In this document: positions 34,776-45,175 of the stretch, in pieces | How the letters are laid out: each line of letters starts with the position of its first letter | Position numbering within the stretch: the first letter of the stretch is position 1 | NCBI RefSeq assembly: GCF_028009165.1 | Contig: NC_079245.1 | Coordinates: 3,720,001-3,784,000, forward strand | Reading direction: 5' to 3' | Origin: Akanthomyces muscarius | Taxonomy: Eukaryota > Ascomycota > Sordariomycetes > Hypocreales > Cordycipitaceae | Length of the DNA: 64,000 nt | Translations under genes and position numbers: made by a program | Notes under the pieces: generated by a model | Told to the model about the DNA's origin: nothing | The model's input: only the letters and a program-made list of their open reading frames with translations | The model's database searches: none

Positions 34776-35362
34776 GATTGATTTTAATAAAATCTCTGCT
34801 TCAAACTGCAATGTGCTAGGAGCGTAAATGGTAAAGTCTCGAAGCATTGAGTAGTGGTCACATTGTCGTTTTATTTGCGAAGTCTCTCCCGAGAAGAAGA
34901 TAAATAATGTCGCCATTGTCAAAAATATTATCTCTTTACCTTGAAATATCTTATTCGAGATTGAGCCGGTATCTTGGTCGTGGCAACTGCGACCCTGCGT
35001 TCAACGCTGGTGTCATTATGCCGACAGCGGTGGTTTGACCAACACGCATGCCCGCATCGCCAACTCCAGCTTCTTCACCCGCATCGTTATTTCACCTTCC
35101 GCCACCCATGGCTGACCTTCTTCATCTTTTTCGTCTTTTAATCCTCCAATGATCTAATACCTTTATCTTCTAACACTATCCTCCTTTAACGCGTAACTAT
35201 TTATTTCACGGCGGACCCCGCCATAGCGACCTGCCCCAGTCACCTGGTTCCTTTCGGACCCCTCCCACCTCCTGCCGCACTTCATAAGCACAGCCTTGCA
35301 TTTGTATCCAATTGACTCTATTCGTTTCCTGGACAACAATTGCAGCTCACATCATTGACACA
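34776..35362. other. Intergenic region
   Basis: 587 bp between two genes on the same strand; CT-rich towards the next start codon. No other feature seen. Confidence 0.5.
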
Positions 35363-36686
35363 ATGTCGTCGACGAAGGAAGAAGGCGATCCCCCGAGCGA
35401 TGTACCCGCTCCCTTGTCTTTAACTTACCACACGGACATTGAACTCGTTCGAGATTTCAAGATTTGTCGTGGCAATATCACCAGCTCAAGCACAATGGAA
35501 AGTCGTCGAATTCTGTTTTACAATCTTCCCCCGTCCATTACCGCCCTGCAGGTTGCGCGTGCCGCAGCTGCTTTTGGCCAAGTACTGCTAGTCAACGCGG
35601 TGGCACCCGTGGTCCGAGGCACGAACAACGGCAGCATGACAATGCTCGTGGAATTTGCAACATCCGAGTCATCAGAAATGTGTCGCCTGGCTGTCAACTC
35701 TACATGTCCAATATTCCTCTCGGGGGCGGGAGAGCTGTACGCTGCCGGCGTCTGGGTTGTACCCACCCCGTCGTTTCCCATTTGCTGCAACACCGACAAT
35801 TCTCTGAACCGCGGATATACACGCACAGTGGCTATTTCTCCCATTTCAGTGAACTGCGTTTGGTTTATAATTCACGCAGTCGCAGCGCCGCAGGACATCT
35901 TGGCCGCTGAATACGATGCCGCAACTGAGACCTTGACAATGGAGTTTGCGAGCGTCGGAGTTGCGCACCGTACATCGCTACACATGAACAACAATCTCTT
36001 TGACTTTATCTTTGAGGGCAGAGCGGCTGCAAAGCGACTCGGATCACGCGAGGATCGCGTTGGCTACGGCGGCTATGTAGCTTACGTGCCTCCCGATTAC
36101 CTGCAGCAGCAGTTCGATCGTTCGCCGTTCAACGAATATTGGCCAGAGAGGTATTACTACGTCATGACGCAGCGCAACCTGCATCCTCGCACCAACCACA
36201 AGAAACGGAACATTTCGGCATCTGATGCGACGACCACGGATGATGACTCATTCGAGACTACGTCAAGCGTTGGAACAAGCTTGGATGAGGAACCCCGCGA
36301 GAGACCTCTTCGAACAAGACATACGCCGAGGTATGCTCGTGTGCAGTCCATAGGAGCATATACTGACAACTCATCCCAGTTCTAAGAAACAGAAGCAAGC
36401 ACCGGAAGAGCTCCTCGTAGAACTCGAATATTCTAAATTGTCTGGAAGCTGGGAATCGTTTTTCGAAAATCGCCACACCATTAGTCTGCGGGGATGGGAT
36501 GAATACGGAAAAATTGCGCGTCACCGGAGGGAGCTCACTTCCGAGCAAGGCTTGGTGGACGGCATCGTGCCGAAATGCGATGGAAAATGCGAACTGAAAT
36601 GCAAAGGAATCAAGGAGACGCCGCCTCCTGATAACGTGGACAGATTCCCGGCACAGCTACATGATGATCTGCTCATCAATGTATGA
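35363..36686 (+). CDS. RRM-like RNA-binding protein, function unknown
   Basis: Two exons, 35363-36330 and 36380-36686, 424 residues; start chosen at MSSTKEEGD. A domain at about residues 48-140 has the layout of an RNA recognition motif: RILFYNLPPSITALQVARAA (RNP2-like strand and helix 1) and a degenerate RNP1 strand around GSMTMLVEFA. The middle (about 145-250) is globular and contains VNCVWFIIHAV. A Ser/Thr/Asp-rich linker follows near 290-320. The second exon encodes a polar region with Cys pairs (KCDGKCELKCKG). No catalytic motif. RNA binding is inferred from the fold pattern only; RNP1 lacks the usual aromatic residues. Confidence 0.7.
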
Positions 36687-36930
36687 GAGGGTGCCGACGC
36701 CGTCGGAGTGGCCCGACAACGCGATTTTGAACGATTGCATTTTACCAAGGAGGATTTTATCTGGCTTCTTTGATTCGCTGTTATTATTACAAATGTCTTC
36801 TAGCATGGGTATCTTGGTAATTGCTATTTTAGCCAGCCGGCTCGCAGTAAATGCACTCGATTCCCTTGACCGACAACTCCACTATCATTACTTCCGCGCT
36901 CATTCCTCTCCGCGTTTCCATGTCGTAAAG

Positions 36931-39015
36931 CTATGTCATGTGCGCCGGGTAAACCCCGTTAAGGTTGGGGCGGTGGCCCTGCGAATTGGGCGCATCCCAG
37001 GTGTGCTTCTCCATGCCGTCGTCGCTCGAGTAGACAAACAGGCCACTGTCCGCGCTCGACGGCTGATGAACATCATCTCCCATGCCACTCTCGTCTGTCC
37101 GCTTGAGCACTGGCAACTGAAGCGTATCCTCGTCGTGGCTCGTGTGTCTAGGTTCCGACGACGTCCTGCTTCCACCTCTCGGGTTGAATGTGCGGCAAAA
37201 CTCGGCGACGAGATCCTCGGGGAGATTCTTCTCGGGCTCCCACGTAGGATTCTGCTCCGGCGGCCAGTCCCCCTCCCAGCGGACCTTGAAGTACCGAACG
37301 AGCCCTTCGCCCTCGACGTCAAAGAGCTCCATGTCCTCGATGCGGTCAACGTCCCAGGTCGGCTCATAGTCCTCGTCCCCAGAGTCCGAGTCGGAGCTGG
37401 AGTGGGCGAATACAGGCATACGCGGTGGTATTTTTGCTCTCAGCGGCATTGGTTTCCGCGCTTGTGGCCTGGACTCCTTTTTCTGTGCGACGTGCGATCG
37501 AAATTTTGGTTTGGCCAGCGATCGCGGTTGAGTGCTGCCGAGTGGCGGTTCAGGCGGCACTTTGCTCGATGCCCGCTGTGCTGGGGGCTTTGACGTGCCA
37601 CTGTACTTTTTCGCCAGGGCAGGCAGTTGCTTTGGCTTAGCTTGCGGTTGGAGCTGAGGTTTATTGAGCTGCGGTTGCGCTGGTACTTTGCTCGATACCC
37701 GTCTCGTGGAGGGCTTTGCTGTACCAGTGTACTTTTGCGCGAGAGCGGACAGAGATTTTTGGCGGTCTCCCGGTTGGGGTTGGGTTTTATTGAGCTGCGG
37801 CTGGGATGGTACTTTGCTCGTTATGCGTTGCGCTGGAGTCTTTGACATACCGCTGTACTTTCGCGCGAGGGCAGACGCCTGCTTTGTGTTGGGCTGCTGT
37901 CGGGGCTGGGCTTTATCGAGTGGCAACTCGGATGGTGCCTTGCTCGACGCCTGCGTCTTCGGAGGCTGTAACGTGCCGCTATTGCTTCGTGCAGCAGACA
38001 GAAAGTCGGTTATAGGGCTTGGCGAGTGTGATTTGGCTTGCGTCGATGGTTTGGTTGTTGGTTCTCTTGGGGGGGGGTTGCCAAGTGGGAAAGACATGCC
38101 AGGAGATTGCGACCGCGCCGGCTTTGGCTTTGCCGCTGCCGGCGCCGACATCAGCGCTAGGGTCATTTTGGTAGTGGATTTCGAGTTCTTGAAGAACTGG
38201 CTCTTGACACCGCGGTATGCTTGGTCGTGGTCGTCAATGACCCGCGGCGCGGTAGGGCCTATGGGAGCCGTAGGTGCCATGGGTACCATGGGCGCAACAT
38301 GTCCGCGCGGCAATTCACCAACGCCTTTAGTATCCTCCTTGGTAAGATCCACCTCTTTCTGGTCCATTGAGCGCGCAAAGTCAAACAGGAGCTGCTCGGA
38401 CGGGCTCTCGTCGCTAGTGTAACCGTCGAGAAAGTCGTCCATCTTGCGCTTCTTGGGCGTGGAGAGGCTCATGGCCCCGCCACGGTGTCTTGTATGCTCC
38501 CTATCCTCTTCTTCCGCCTCGGCGACGACGGCAGTCTCAATGTTGGTATGATGCAGCGGCGGCCGTCCGGGCCGCTTCGTCTTTGGCAGCTCCGAGGCGG
38601 GGCCCTGGTGCAGCGTTTGCGCCTTGAGGGCCTGGCGCTCGGCCTCGAGGCGCGCCCGCTCGACGTCGAGCTCCAGCTCCATCTTGAACTCCCAGTCTTC
38701 GAGGGCGCACGGTGAGACGTAGTCGAGGACGTCCATGGCGGGCACGAGGAGACGCGCCGCGGGGAGATCGCGCCAGCCGACGATGTACTTCATACGCTTG
38801 GGCAGGGGGCGGCCGTCGGCGGCGAGACCGGCGGGTGGGAGCAGAATTCGGTCGTCAATGTACGCGGTCGAGTCGGCGGGCGGGAGGAGGTCGAGCCGGC
38901 GAAGGGGCGGGCCGGAGTTGGGCACGTAGTCGGCCGGGCGCGAGGGCAACACGATCTCGATTTTGATTTTGCGGCTCGTGGGCTGCCGCGGGCGTCGCGG
39001 GTACGGTGAAGTCAT
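36931..39015 (-). CDS. Chromodomain protein with internal tandem repeat
   Basis: Single exon, 694 residues. The N-terminal 140 residues form a conserved-looking globular part (KIEIVLPSRPADYVPNSG, MKYIVGWRDLPAARLLVP) followed by a charged helix. KRPGRPP at about 160 resembles an AT-hook core. The middle is disordered and contains about three and a half copies of a 42-residue repeat. Residues about 555-610 are a chromodomain: DVDRIEDMELFDVEGEG, the aromatic-cage strand YFKVRWEG and the NPTWEPEKNLP turn. Such proteins read methylated histone H3, mostly H3K9me. The AT-hook plus chromodomain pairing recalls Neurospora CDP-2 of the HCHC silencing complex, which is an inference. It shares a 387-bp divergent upstream region with PAM17. 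Confidence 0.85.
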   Translation of the reverse strand: MTSPYPRRPRQPTSRKIKIEIVLPSRPADYVPNSGPPLRRLDLLPPADSTAYIDDRILLPPAGLAADGRPLPKRMKYIVGWRDLPAARLLVPAMDVLDYVSPCALEDWEFKMELELDVERARLEAERQALKAQTLHQGPASELPKTKRPGRPPLHHTNIETAVVAEAEEEDREHTRHRGGAMSLSTPKKRKMDDFLDGYTSDESPSEQLLFDFARSMDQKEVDLTKEDTKGVGELPRGHVAPMVPMAPTAPIGPTAPRVIDDHDQAYRGVKSQFFKNSKSTTKMTLALMSAPAAAKPKPARSQSPGMSFPLGNPPPREPTTKPSTQAKSHSPSPITDFLSAARSNSGTLQPPKTQASSKAPSELPLDKAQPRQQPNTKQASALARKYSGMSKTPAQRITSKVPSQPQLNKTQPQPGDRQKSLSALAQKYTGTAKPSTRRVSSKVPAQPQLNKPQLQPQAKPKQLPALAKKYSGTSKPPAQRASSKVPPEPPLGSTQPRSLAKPKFRSHVAQKKESRPQARKPMPLRAKIPPRMPVFAHSSSDSDSGDEDYEPTWDVDRIEDMELFDVEGEGLVRYFKVRWEGDWPPEQNPTWEPEKNLPEDLVAEFCRTFNPRGGSRTSSEPRHTSHDEDTLQLPVLKRTDESGMGDDVHQPSSADSGLFVYSSDDGMEKHTWDAPNSQGHRPNLNGVYPAHMT
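37559..37960 (-). repeat. 126-bp tandem repeat inside the chromodomain gene
   Basis: Copies begin at 37559, 37685, 37811 and 37937, marked by the string ACTTTGCTCG on the + strand, exactly 126 bp (42 codons) apart. Each encodes a unit containing LA[RQK]KY[ST]GT[AS]KP, then SSKVPxxPxL and a Gln/Pro/Lys linker. The repeat is in frame and diverged between copies. Confidence 0.85.
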
Positions 39016-39402
39016 GGCTATTTGTGGCGGCTCCCTCGAGCCTCTTTATACTGCTATGAGAGTGACCACGGCTCCATGCTTGGAATAGCGGTACTAGCAA
39101 TGCCGGCAGCTGTTTGCTTTTTAGGATGGTTTGCGCTCTTGGGCTGTGAAGTGATCGGACGGCGCGTGGGGCTGGGCGCGACCCTCCCCATATTAATTTG
39201 CTGGCAAGCTTTGCCATGGCCTGCGCCAATCCACCGCCTGCGACTGGCCCAAATCTTTGGCTTGCTACATCACCACTTCAACGCCTCCTCTTTCAGCGGC
39301 CGCCAATTCCTATCGCCCGCTCTTCTCTGCTTCGCCGACGCAACGTCCAATCGACTGGGTGCTATCCGATCGCAGCATTGACCAACGCACGATCGACCAA
39401 AT
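39016..39402. promoter_or_regulatory. Divergent promoter region, chromodomain gene / PAM17
   Basis: 387 bp between two divergent start codons; the shortest divergent gap in the window, so the two genes probably share promoter DNA. No specific sites assigned. Confidence 0.5.
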
Positions 39403-40212
39403 ATGTCTGCACCGATGAAGACGATGGTGCTTCGTGGCGCTCGCCAGGCCTCCTCGTCCGTGGTTCGGTCGTGCCCGCGAGCTGCCTTTGCGACACTGCC
39501 CGCCCGCTCCGCCGCCCAACCCTCACTCATCGCCCGATCGATGCCCAAGACAGTCTCTCCCCCAACCTTTAGCATCTCCGCCCGCGCGAGCCGCCAGGCG
39601 GCCGCCATTACCTCGACCGCACGTTTCTTCTCCAGCACACCACTCCAGCAAAACGCCGCCGCCAGCACAGCCAACAGCGGCAGCGGCGCCGCCTCCACCG
39701 CGGCTCTTGACTGGAACTCGTTTTTCCAACTCCGCGTTAAACGCCGCCGCATCCAGATGGTCTTCTCCCTCTTGTCCGGCATCATGGGCGGTGGTGCCGG
39801 CGCCGTGGCCCTCTCGAGCGGCGCCGCCGACAGCCTCATCGGCATGGTGCCTCTGGACCCCTTTGTCACGCTTGGTATCGCCACCCTGTGCGCCGGTGGC
39901 CTGGGCTGGCTAATTGGGCCGATCCTGGGCAGCCAGGTGTTCTACCTGCTCAACAGGCGGTACAAGACGCAGATGCTGCAGAAGGAGAGCGAGTTCCTGA
40001 CCCGCGTCAAGAAGCACCGCAGCGATCCAACACAGTCCAGCACCAGCAACCCAGGTTTGTTCAATGATTGGGAAATCAGGTTGGTGTCATGCTAATACAT
40101 TTTTTTAGTTCCCGACTACTATGGCGAAAAGATCTCGAGCGTCGCCGGATACCGTCGCTGGCTCAAGGACCAGCGCGCGTTCAACCGCAAGAAGAATGCC
40201 AACTTTGTATAA
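39403..40212 (+). CDS. PAM17: Mitochondrial import motor subunit Pam17
   Basis: Two exons, 39403-40054 and 40109-40212, 251 residues. The first 75 residues are Arg/Ser/Ala-rich and nearly free of acidic residues, a mitochondrial targeting sequence ending near RFFSS. Then come [15 protein letters not shown] and two membrane spans (about 122-145 and 155-180: [38 protein letters not shown]), and after the splice the highly conserved [18 protein letters not shown] end. Pam17 sits in the inner membrane and organises the Tim44-Hsp70 import motor of the TIM23 translocase. The frame without splicing would stop 14 codons into the intron, so the C-terminal exon is needed. Confidence 0.96.
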
Positions 40213-40422
40213 ACGAATCATCTCGAATGATGTACGAGAAAAATCAAAAGGGAATGGGAACGCATCGATCGATATGTGTTGAGGCGATCTGGGAGGGCCT
40301 GTGTAACAATTTGCGTGGAATCAACGTCTGCATAACCGTACAACTCCTCTTGTCTGAACGACGATTTTTTATTATATTATATTAGCAACTCGCCATTTTT
40401 CTGCGTTTCTTCCTTTTCTGTG

Positions 40423-41944
40423 CTATACAAACGGCAATGTTGGGTCCACATCCTTACGCCACGCCCGTAGACCACCGTCGATGTCTCCAACGAACCGCTC
40501 ACCGTTGCGGTCAAGTCCTAGCTCCTTGAGTTTCTTCGCTGCTACCTGCGAGTCGTTGCCTACCCGACAGACGACATATATAGGCGCAGAATGAGGTAAA
40601 TCGGCGGGCATCCAGTCAAGGGCCCCGGTTACTGTGGAAGCTCGGGATCTCATGAACTGGCTTATGGGGACATTTATCGACCCCTCAATGCTGGACAGCC
40701 CAAAGTGCTCCTTCTCGCGGACATCAATGAGCAGATGCGGCGATCCTCGGTCTGCGGCTATCCGTGCATAGTCAGAAGCCGGTATGCGCTCCGCGGGGTG
40801 CAGCAGCTTGACGGGCTGGGCGACGCCGCAGAACTGCACATAGTCGAGCGACGACTGCATCTGCTCGAGCGTCAGGGCGTCCTCCCTGCCGGAACAAGCA
40901 AAGCAGTCGTCTCGTTTGCCGCGTATACGCACCGTGCGAAACATGGTGTCCGCCATGCTGCTGAAGAGTAGCATGGTCATCTGTTTTGGCATGGCCGCGT
41001 CTGCTGCGGCACCGTCAATTGGTTCGAGCCCGCCTTGGGTGATGAGCTTGATCGCTTCCAATGCTTGCAAAACGCCCATGGCTCCCACCACGGGCCCGAC
41101 GATGCCGCCCTCGCCGCAGCCGACCACGCTCTCGGCCGGCGGCGGCTTGGGGAACACGCAGCGATAGCAGGGGCCGCGGCTGGGCGGGCTGTTGAGGGTG
41201 AGCAGCTGGCCAGAGGTCTGGAAAGCGGATGCGGAGACGAGGGGCTTGCGGAGCAGCACGCAGACGTCGGAGATGAGATAGCGAGAGGTCGGGTGGTCGG
41301 TGCAGTCTAGGACAAGATCGTAGCGTGAGAGGATGGAGGCTGCGTTTTGCGGCGTCAGGTGTGTTTGATGCGCCTTGTATGTTATACTGGGGTTGAGTCT
41401 GCTTCCATTAGTCGCAATCCCTTCCGTCGTCACATCCGGAAGAGGAGGTTTCTTACTCTTTGAGATAGGTAATGGCGCTTTCGACCTTGGTCATGCCTAC
41501 GCGACTGGTCGAATGCGCTACCTGGCGATGCAGATTCGACACCTCTACCGTGTCGCCGTCGACAAGACCCAGTACACCGACACCCGCGCCCGCCAGGTAT
41601 GCCGCCGCCGGACATCCCAGACCGCCCGCGCCGACGAGCAGTACCTTGGCATTTCTTAGTCGAAGCTGGCCTGTGGCTGCGTTAGCGATGGGGTTTCTTT
41701 GGTGCAGTAGACGTTGCGGCCCACCTTGCAGTCCAAAGTTGGGCACAATCATCTGCCGACTATACCGCTCATATTCATCTTCTTTCAGCGGCCATTTCCA
41801 GTCTTGTTGCGCTGCGCTGGTGTCTGCGCCGTCGTCAGCCTCGCGTTTCGCCGACTCTGCGACGGCGAGCTGGGATTTCAGGTCCGCGAGCTCCGATTCG
41901 CGCTGCGCAATTTCCCTGCGCAGGTGGTCAATTTCTCCTGTCAT
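40423..41944 (-). CDS. UBA4: URM1-activating adenylyltransferase/sulfurtransferase
   Basis: Three exons on the minus strand: 41944-41725, 41670-41457 and 41398-40423, 469 residues. The first intron is 54 nt, a multiple of three without a stop, and could be mistaken for coding; removing it restores NFGLQG-QLRLRN. After a short coiled coil, the E1-like ThiF domain shows [23 protein letters not shown], the [13 protein letters not shown] segment and the zinc Cys pairs CYRC and CFAC. The C-terminal rhodanese domain has the persulphide cysteine in [10 protein letters not shown]. The enzyme activates Urm1 as a thiocarboxylate for 2-thiolation of wobble uridine in cytosolic tRNAs and for urmylation. 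All active residues are present. Confidence 0.96.
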
Positions 41945-42523
41945 GGGTGGTTTAAAGGCAGATACTCGGGCTGTATCAGATGAGAAACATGCAAACGCGG
42001 CTTTTCGTGTGGTTCATCCGATGTTGGTGCAGGTAGACAGATCGTTGAACCTTGGAAGTTTATTTCAAGTGGGCTGAAATGCCCCTCCCCCACTCTGTCC
42101 AACGGTCGCCCGCGATGCCCAAGTGGCAAGGTCGGAGATACATTAGCCTCACATTGCCCTTTTTGTGATTACTCGAAATAGTTTACACATGAGAATGAAT
42201 TCTTTGATGGCATTCGTTAGTTTCAAACATGCTGTGTTTGCTGTGTTTTCTGGTGATGTATGCTTGACAAAAACACAAGCATCGGTCGTCGCCGCCCCGC
42301 CTCACCGTGAGGCACATTGCTGTTGTTGCTGTTGCTGCAGTCTCAGTGTCTATAGGAACAGAGCTGATGTCGGCTAGCTACGTGTGCCTTTCTACGATGG
42401 CAAACTCAGTTGTATGTATCATTATCACATATTTGGTGCTTGGGCAAGTGGAAGACCAAAGCACATCATCGCTACTACTCTTTATCATTCAAGTTTACTA
42501 AGTAGTGCCGGCACAGAGCGACT

Positions 42524-43039
42524 CTACCAGTGGCGCTCTGAAATATCCACGGCATTCACATCCACCCCGTCCTTGAACCACCGCTCCTCATCCGCAATCT
42601 TGACATCGTTCCCGCTCATCTGGCGCTTCCTCATCAGACCATTCTCCGCAAAGGTCCAGTCCTCAAGGCCGTATGTGCGCCACCACTGCCCACCCTCGTC
42701 GTGCCACTCGTACCAGAACTGCACCGCAATCTTGTTGTCCGTAAACGCAAAGAGCTCTTTTCGCAGGCGGTAGCCGTTCTCCGTGGCCCATTTGCGGGCC
42801 AGGAAGTCGCGGACCTCGTCGCGCCCGCGGAGGAACTGGTCGCGGTTGCGCCAGATGGTGTCGGGCGTATAGGCCATTTTGACGGTATCCGGGGTCCTGC
42901 GGGTGCATCAGCTTCCGCGTCTGGTTCGTCACATTTGTCTGACGTACTTGGTGTTCCAGGCATCTTGCGCGGCCTTGACTTTGATTTTGGCCGTTTCCAG
43001 CGTAAATGGGGGAAATGGTGGCTTGCTTTCTTCGGCCAT
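42524..43039 (-). CDS. DUF1348 / SnoaL-like (NTF2-fold) protein
   Basis: Two exons, 43039-42948 and 42896-42524, 154 residues. The sequence MAEESKPPFPPFTLETAKIK, then AYTPDTIWRNRDQFLRGR, a RKWATENGYRLRKELFAF segment, WYEWHDEGGQWWRTYGLEDW and NDVKIADEERWF is the typical layout of DUF1348, a small cone-shaped NTF2-like fold found in bacteria and fungi. No enzyme activity is established for the family. No signal peptide. The splice AA|G between NTK and TPDTVKM fits the family. Confidence 0.93.
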
Positions 43040-43979
43040 TTTGAGTCGACGTGCGTGAGTGAATTCCCAGTCAAACAAAAAGATCCCAGTGTCAAGAAGG
43101 GTCAGCAATGTGTTCAATACTCGGCATTAATAGGATACTTTAATATCTTTTGCCGTGTGATGATTTTGCTTGGATCTTGACTCACGATTGCTCATTCTAG
43201 GTTGCGTGCATTAACCTTGGGTGGGCGGGCACTCCGGAGTGGGCTCGGAGGGCGCCGGATAGTCGGGGCTTGGCAAATCTCCAATCGACCGGAGCTAATC
43301 CGGTGATTGGATTTCAATTCATTCTTGCGCTATTGCTTCGACTTGATTGCACAAAGTTTTCTAGCGTATTAATGCTTATTGATCCATTCTAAGACTTGAC
43401 TGATACAAAAATTGCTTGGGCCCCTTGATTTTCTCAGCAGTCTTCTACAGCGGACTTGCCTATACTTGTTACTACAAGATGTCGGATCGAGATGTGGTGC
43501 TGTGAACCGGAGTAGATCGTAGCTATATATGGTGCGGCCTGGAAGAAATGAATTAAGCAGCTTAAAGGAACAACGAAAACGAGTCGCTCGAACTTCCCAG
43601 TTGTCGACGCTGCTACTCAAATTTCACGTCTTCCACATTGTCTGGCTGCTAAGATCGTGCTGAGCGCAGCCTCACCCAGCGTTCCCCTATAAATTGATGC
43701 TATCCTACAGCGTCAGCATGATGATTTAATCAATGCGTAAAGTAAAACTTCCCAGCCTCTACTTATTCTTACACCATATTCTTCGGCACCGGCCCGGATT
43801 CATCGAGATCGCAGCCGTTGCAGGGTAGCCTCCGCTAGCAGTACGACCCCGCCGTTATCAGCTCTCCCGCCAAAAAAAAGTTTCTTATCAGCGCCGACAC
43901 TCTTCAACGCCGTTCAGCTCGACAGCCCACGTCTCTGTATTCAAGCAAACGCGAGACAGTACCAGATACACCATCCATC
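43040..43979. other. Divergent upstream region, DUF1348 gene / SLX9
   Basis: 940 bp between divergent starts; no coding signal. The right end is CT-rich in front of the SLX9 start. Confidence 0.45.
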
Positions 43980-44644
43980 ATGGTTCGCAGCAGCCCTCCT
44001 CCACCTCTTGCTCTTCAATCCGCTAACTTTTACAGGCTCCCCTCCCACCGGGGCTCAAGAAGCCCTCGGCGCGCTCCTTTCGCCAGCAGCGCCTCACCGG
44101 CACCGTGCATCCCCTCGCGCCGCTCAAGACGTTCCGCGCCGACGCCGCCACCATCTCCGACGACTTCTCCACGACCAAGCGCGACAAGCGGCTCATGAAG
44201 CACTCGTCCTTCATGTCCCGCGTCGCCGACTCGGGCATCGCCAAGAAGAAGACGCCAAAGCGCACCGGCCGCGGCCGCAGCCAGAAGCTCGCCACGACAA
44301 TGGAGGGCCTGGCGGATGCGCTGCCGGAGCTCGAGGACGGCGTGGAGGCGCTGCAGGGCAAGATCAGGCACAAGAGTATCAAGAGCAAAAAGGGCGCGCT
44401 GAAGCGAAAGGAGCAGGTCGTCAAGGGCGAGATGGAGAGGTTCGGCAATAGCATGGCGCAGATGGCGGGGACGCAGGAGGGGACGGGAAGCAGCAACAGC
44501 GCGGCGACGGGGAGGACAAGTACTGCCAGCACAGGGGGGGAGACTGCACCGACAAGTGCGGGTGCGTCGAATCGGTGGGCGGCGCTGAGAGGCTACATTT
44601 CGTCGACGATGGAGCAGAATCCCGCGTTTGCTGGGCGACAGTAA
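43980..44644 (+). CDS. SLX9: Ribosome biogenesis protein SLX9
   Basis: The conserved frame runs from 44036 to the stop at 44644 (202 residues plus start Met). It shows the SLX9 layout: RSFRQQRLTGTVHPL, APLKTFRADAATISDDF, KRDKRLMKHSSFMSRV, then a basic KKKTPKRTGRGRSQK and coiled coil. Slx9 acts in 40S maturation and export of pre-ribosomes from the nucleolus. The start is odd: the only sensible ATG (43980-43982) is directly followed by an intron-like 53-mer with a CGCTAAC branch site and TTTTACAG acceptor, but the donor would be the poor GTTCGC. The first exon may therefore be only the start codon. Confidence 0.85.
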
Positions 44645-45175
44645 GCAGCCCACGTCGGGTAAAGGGACACGAGTCCTGCTTGAACGCAGAGACATTGTGA
44701 CAGACCTTGATGGCATGATTTGAACAAACAGTAGATACGCAAAAAGTGCTATGGATAGGTGTTTGGAGTTTGGGCATGTTCATTTTTAGCATAAGATAAT
44801 GTACTGAGAATTTTCAAACATTTGAGGAAAAGGAAAAAAAAAAGCTATGCAAATGTATACTAGTGGCACAATATCAGTATAAAACAAACATAGGAATTTA
44901 AAAAGAAACGCTGTCATGCTTCATCATGTGCTTGCGCCGATGCTCTCTTTCATGTCCCCGCGCGCCTCTTCCAAAACATCCGCAGATACTCTTGCAAGCC
45001 TGGCACAGCTAATATCCACCCGTAAAGCAAATCGGTCCTCCACCGTGTAACATATCCGGCCATCATAAATCATGTCGAAAGAGCAATTCCGAACCGAATC
45101 ATTGCATAATCTCTTCCAAGCAGCAAACTCAACTTTAAAATCGAAACAAAGTCGTAGAAGTAAATCAAGGAGATG
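44645..45175. other. Gene-free stretch
   Basis: About 530 bp, AT-rich at 44780-44920 with an A9-type run. Probable 3' untranslated DNA; no gene seen. Confidence 0.5.

Noticed and set aside
37664..38422. 252-codon + strand frame opposite the chromodomain gene
   Set aside because: Mirror of the repeat region; the minus strand carries the recognisable chromodomain.
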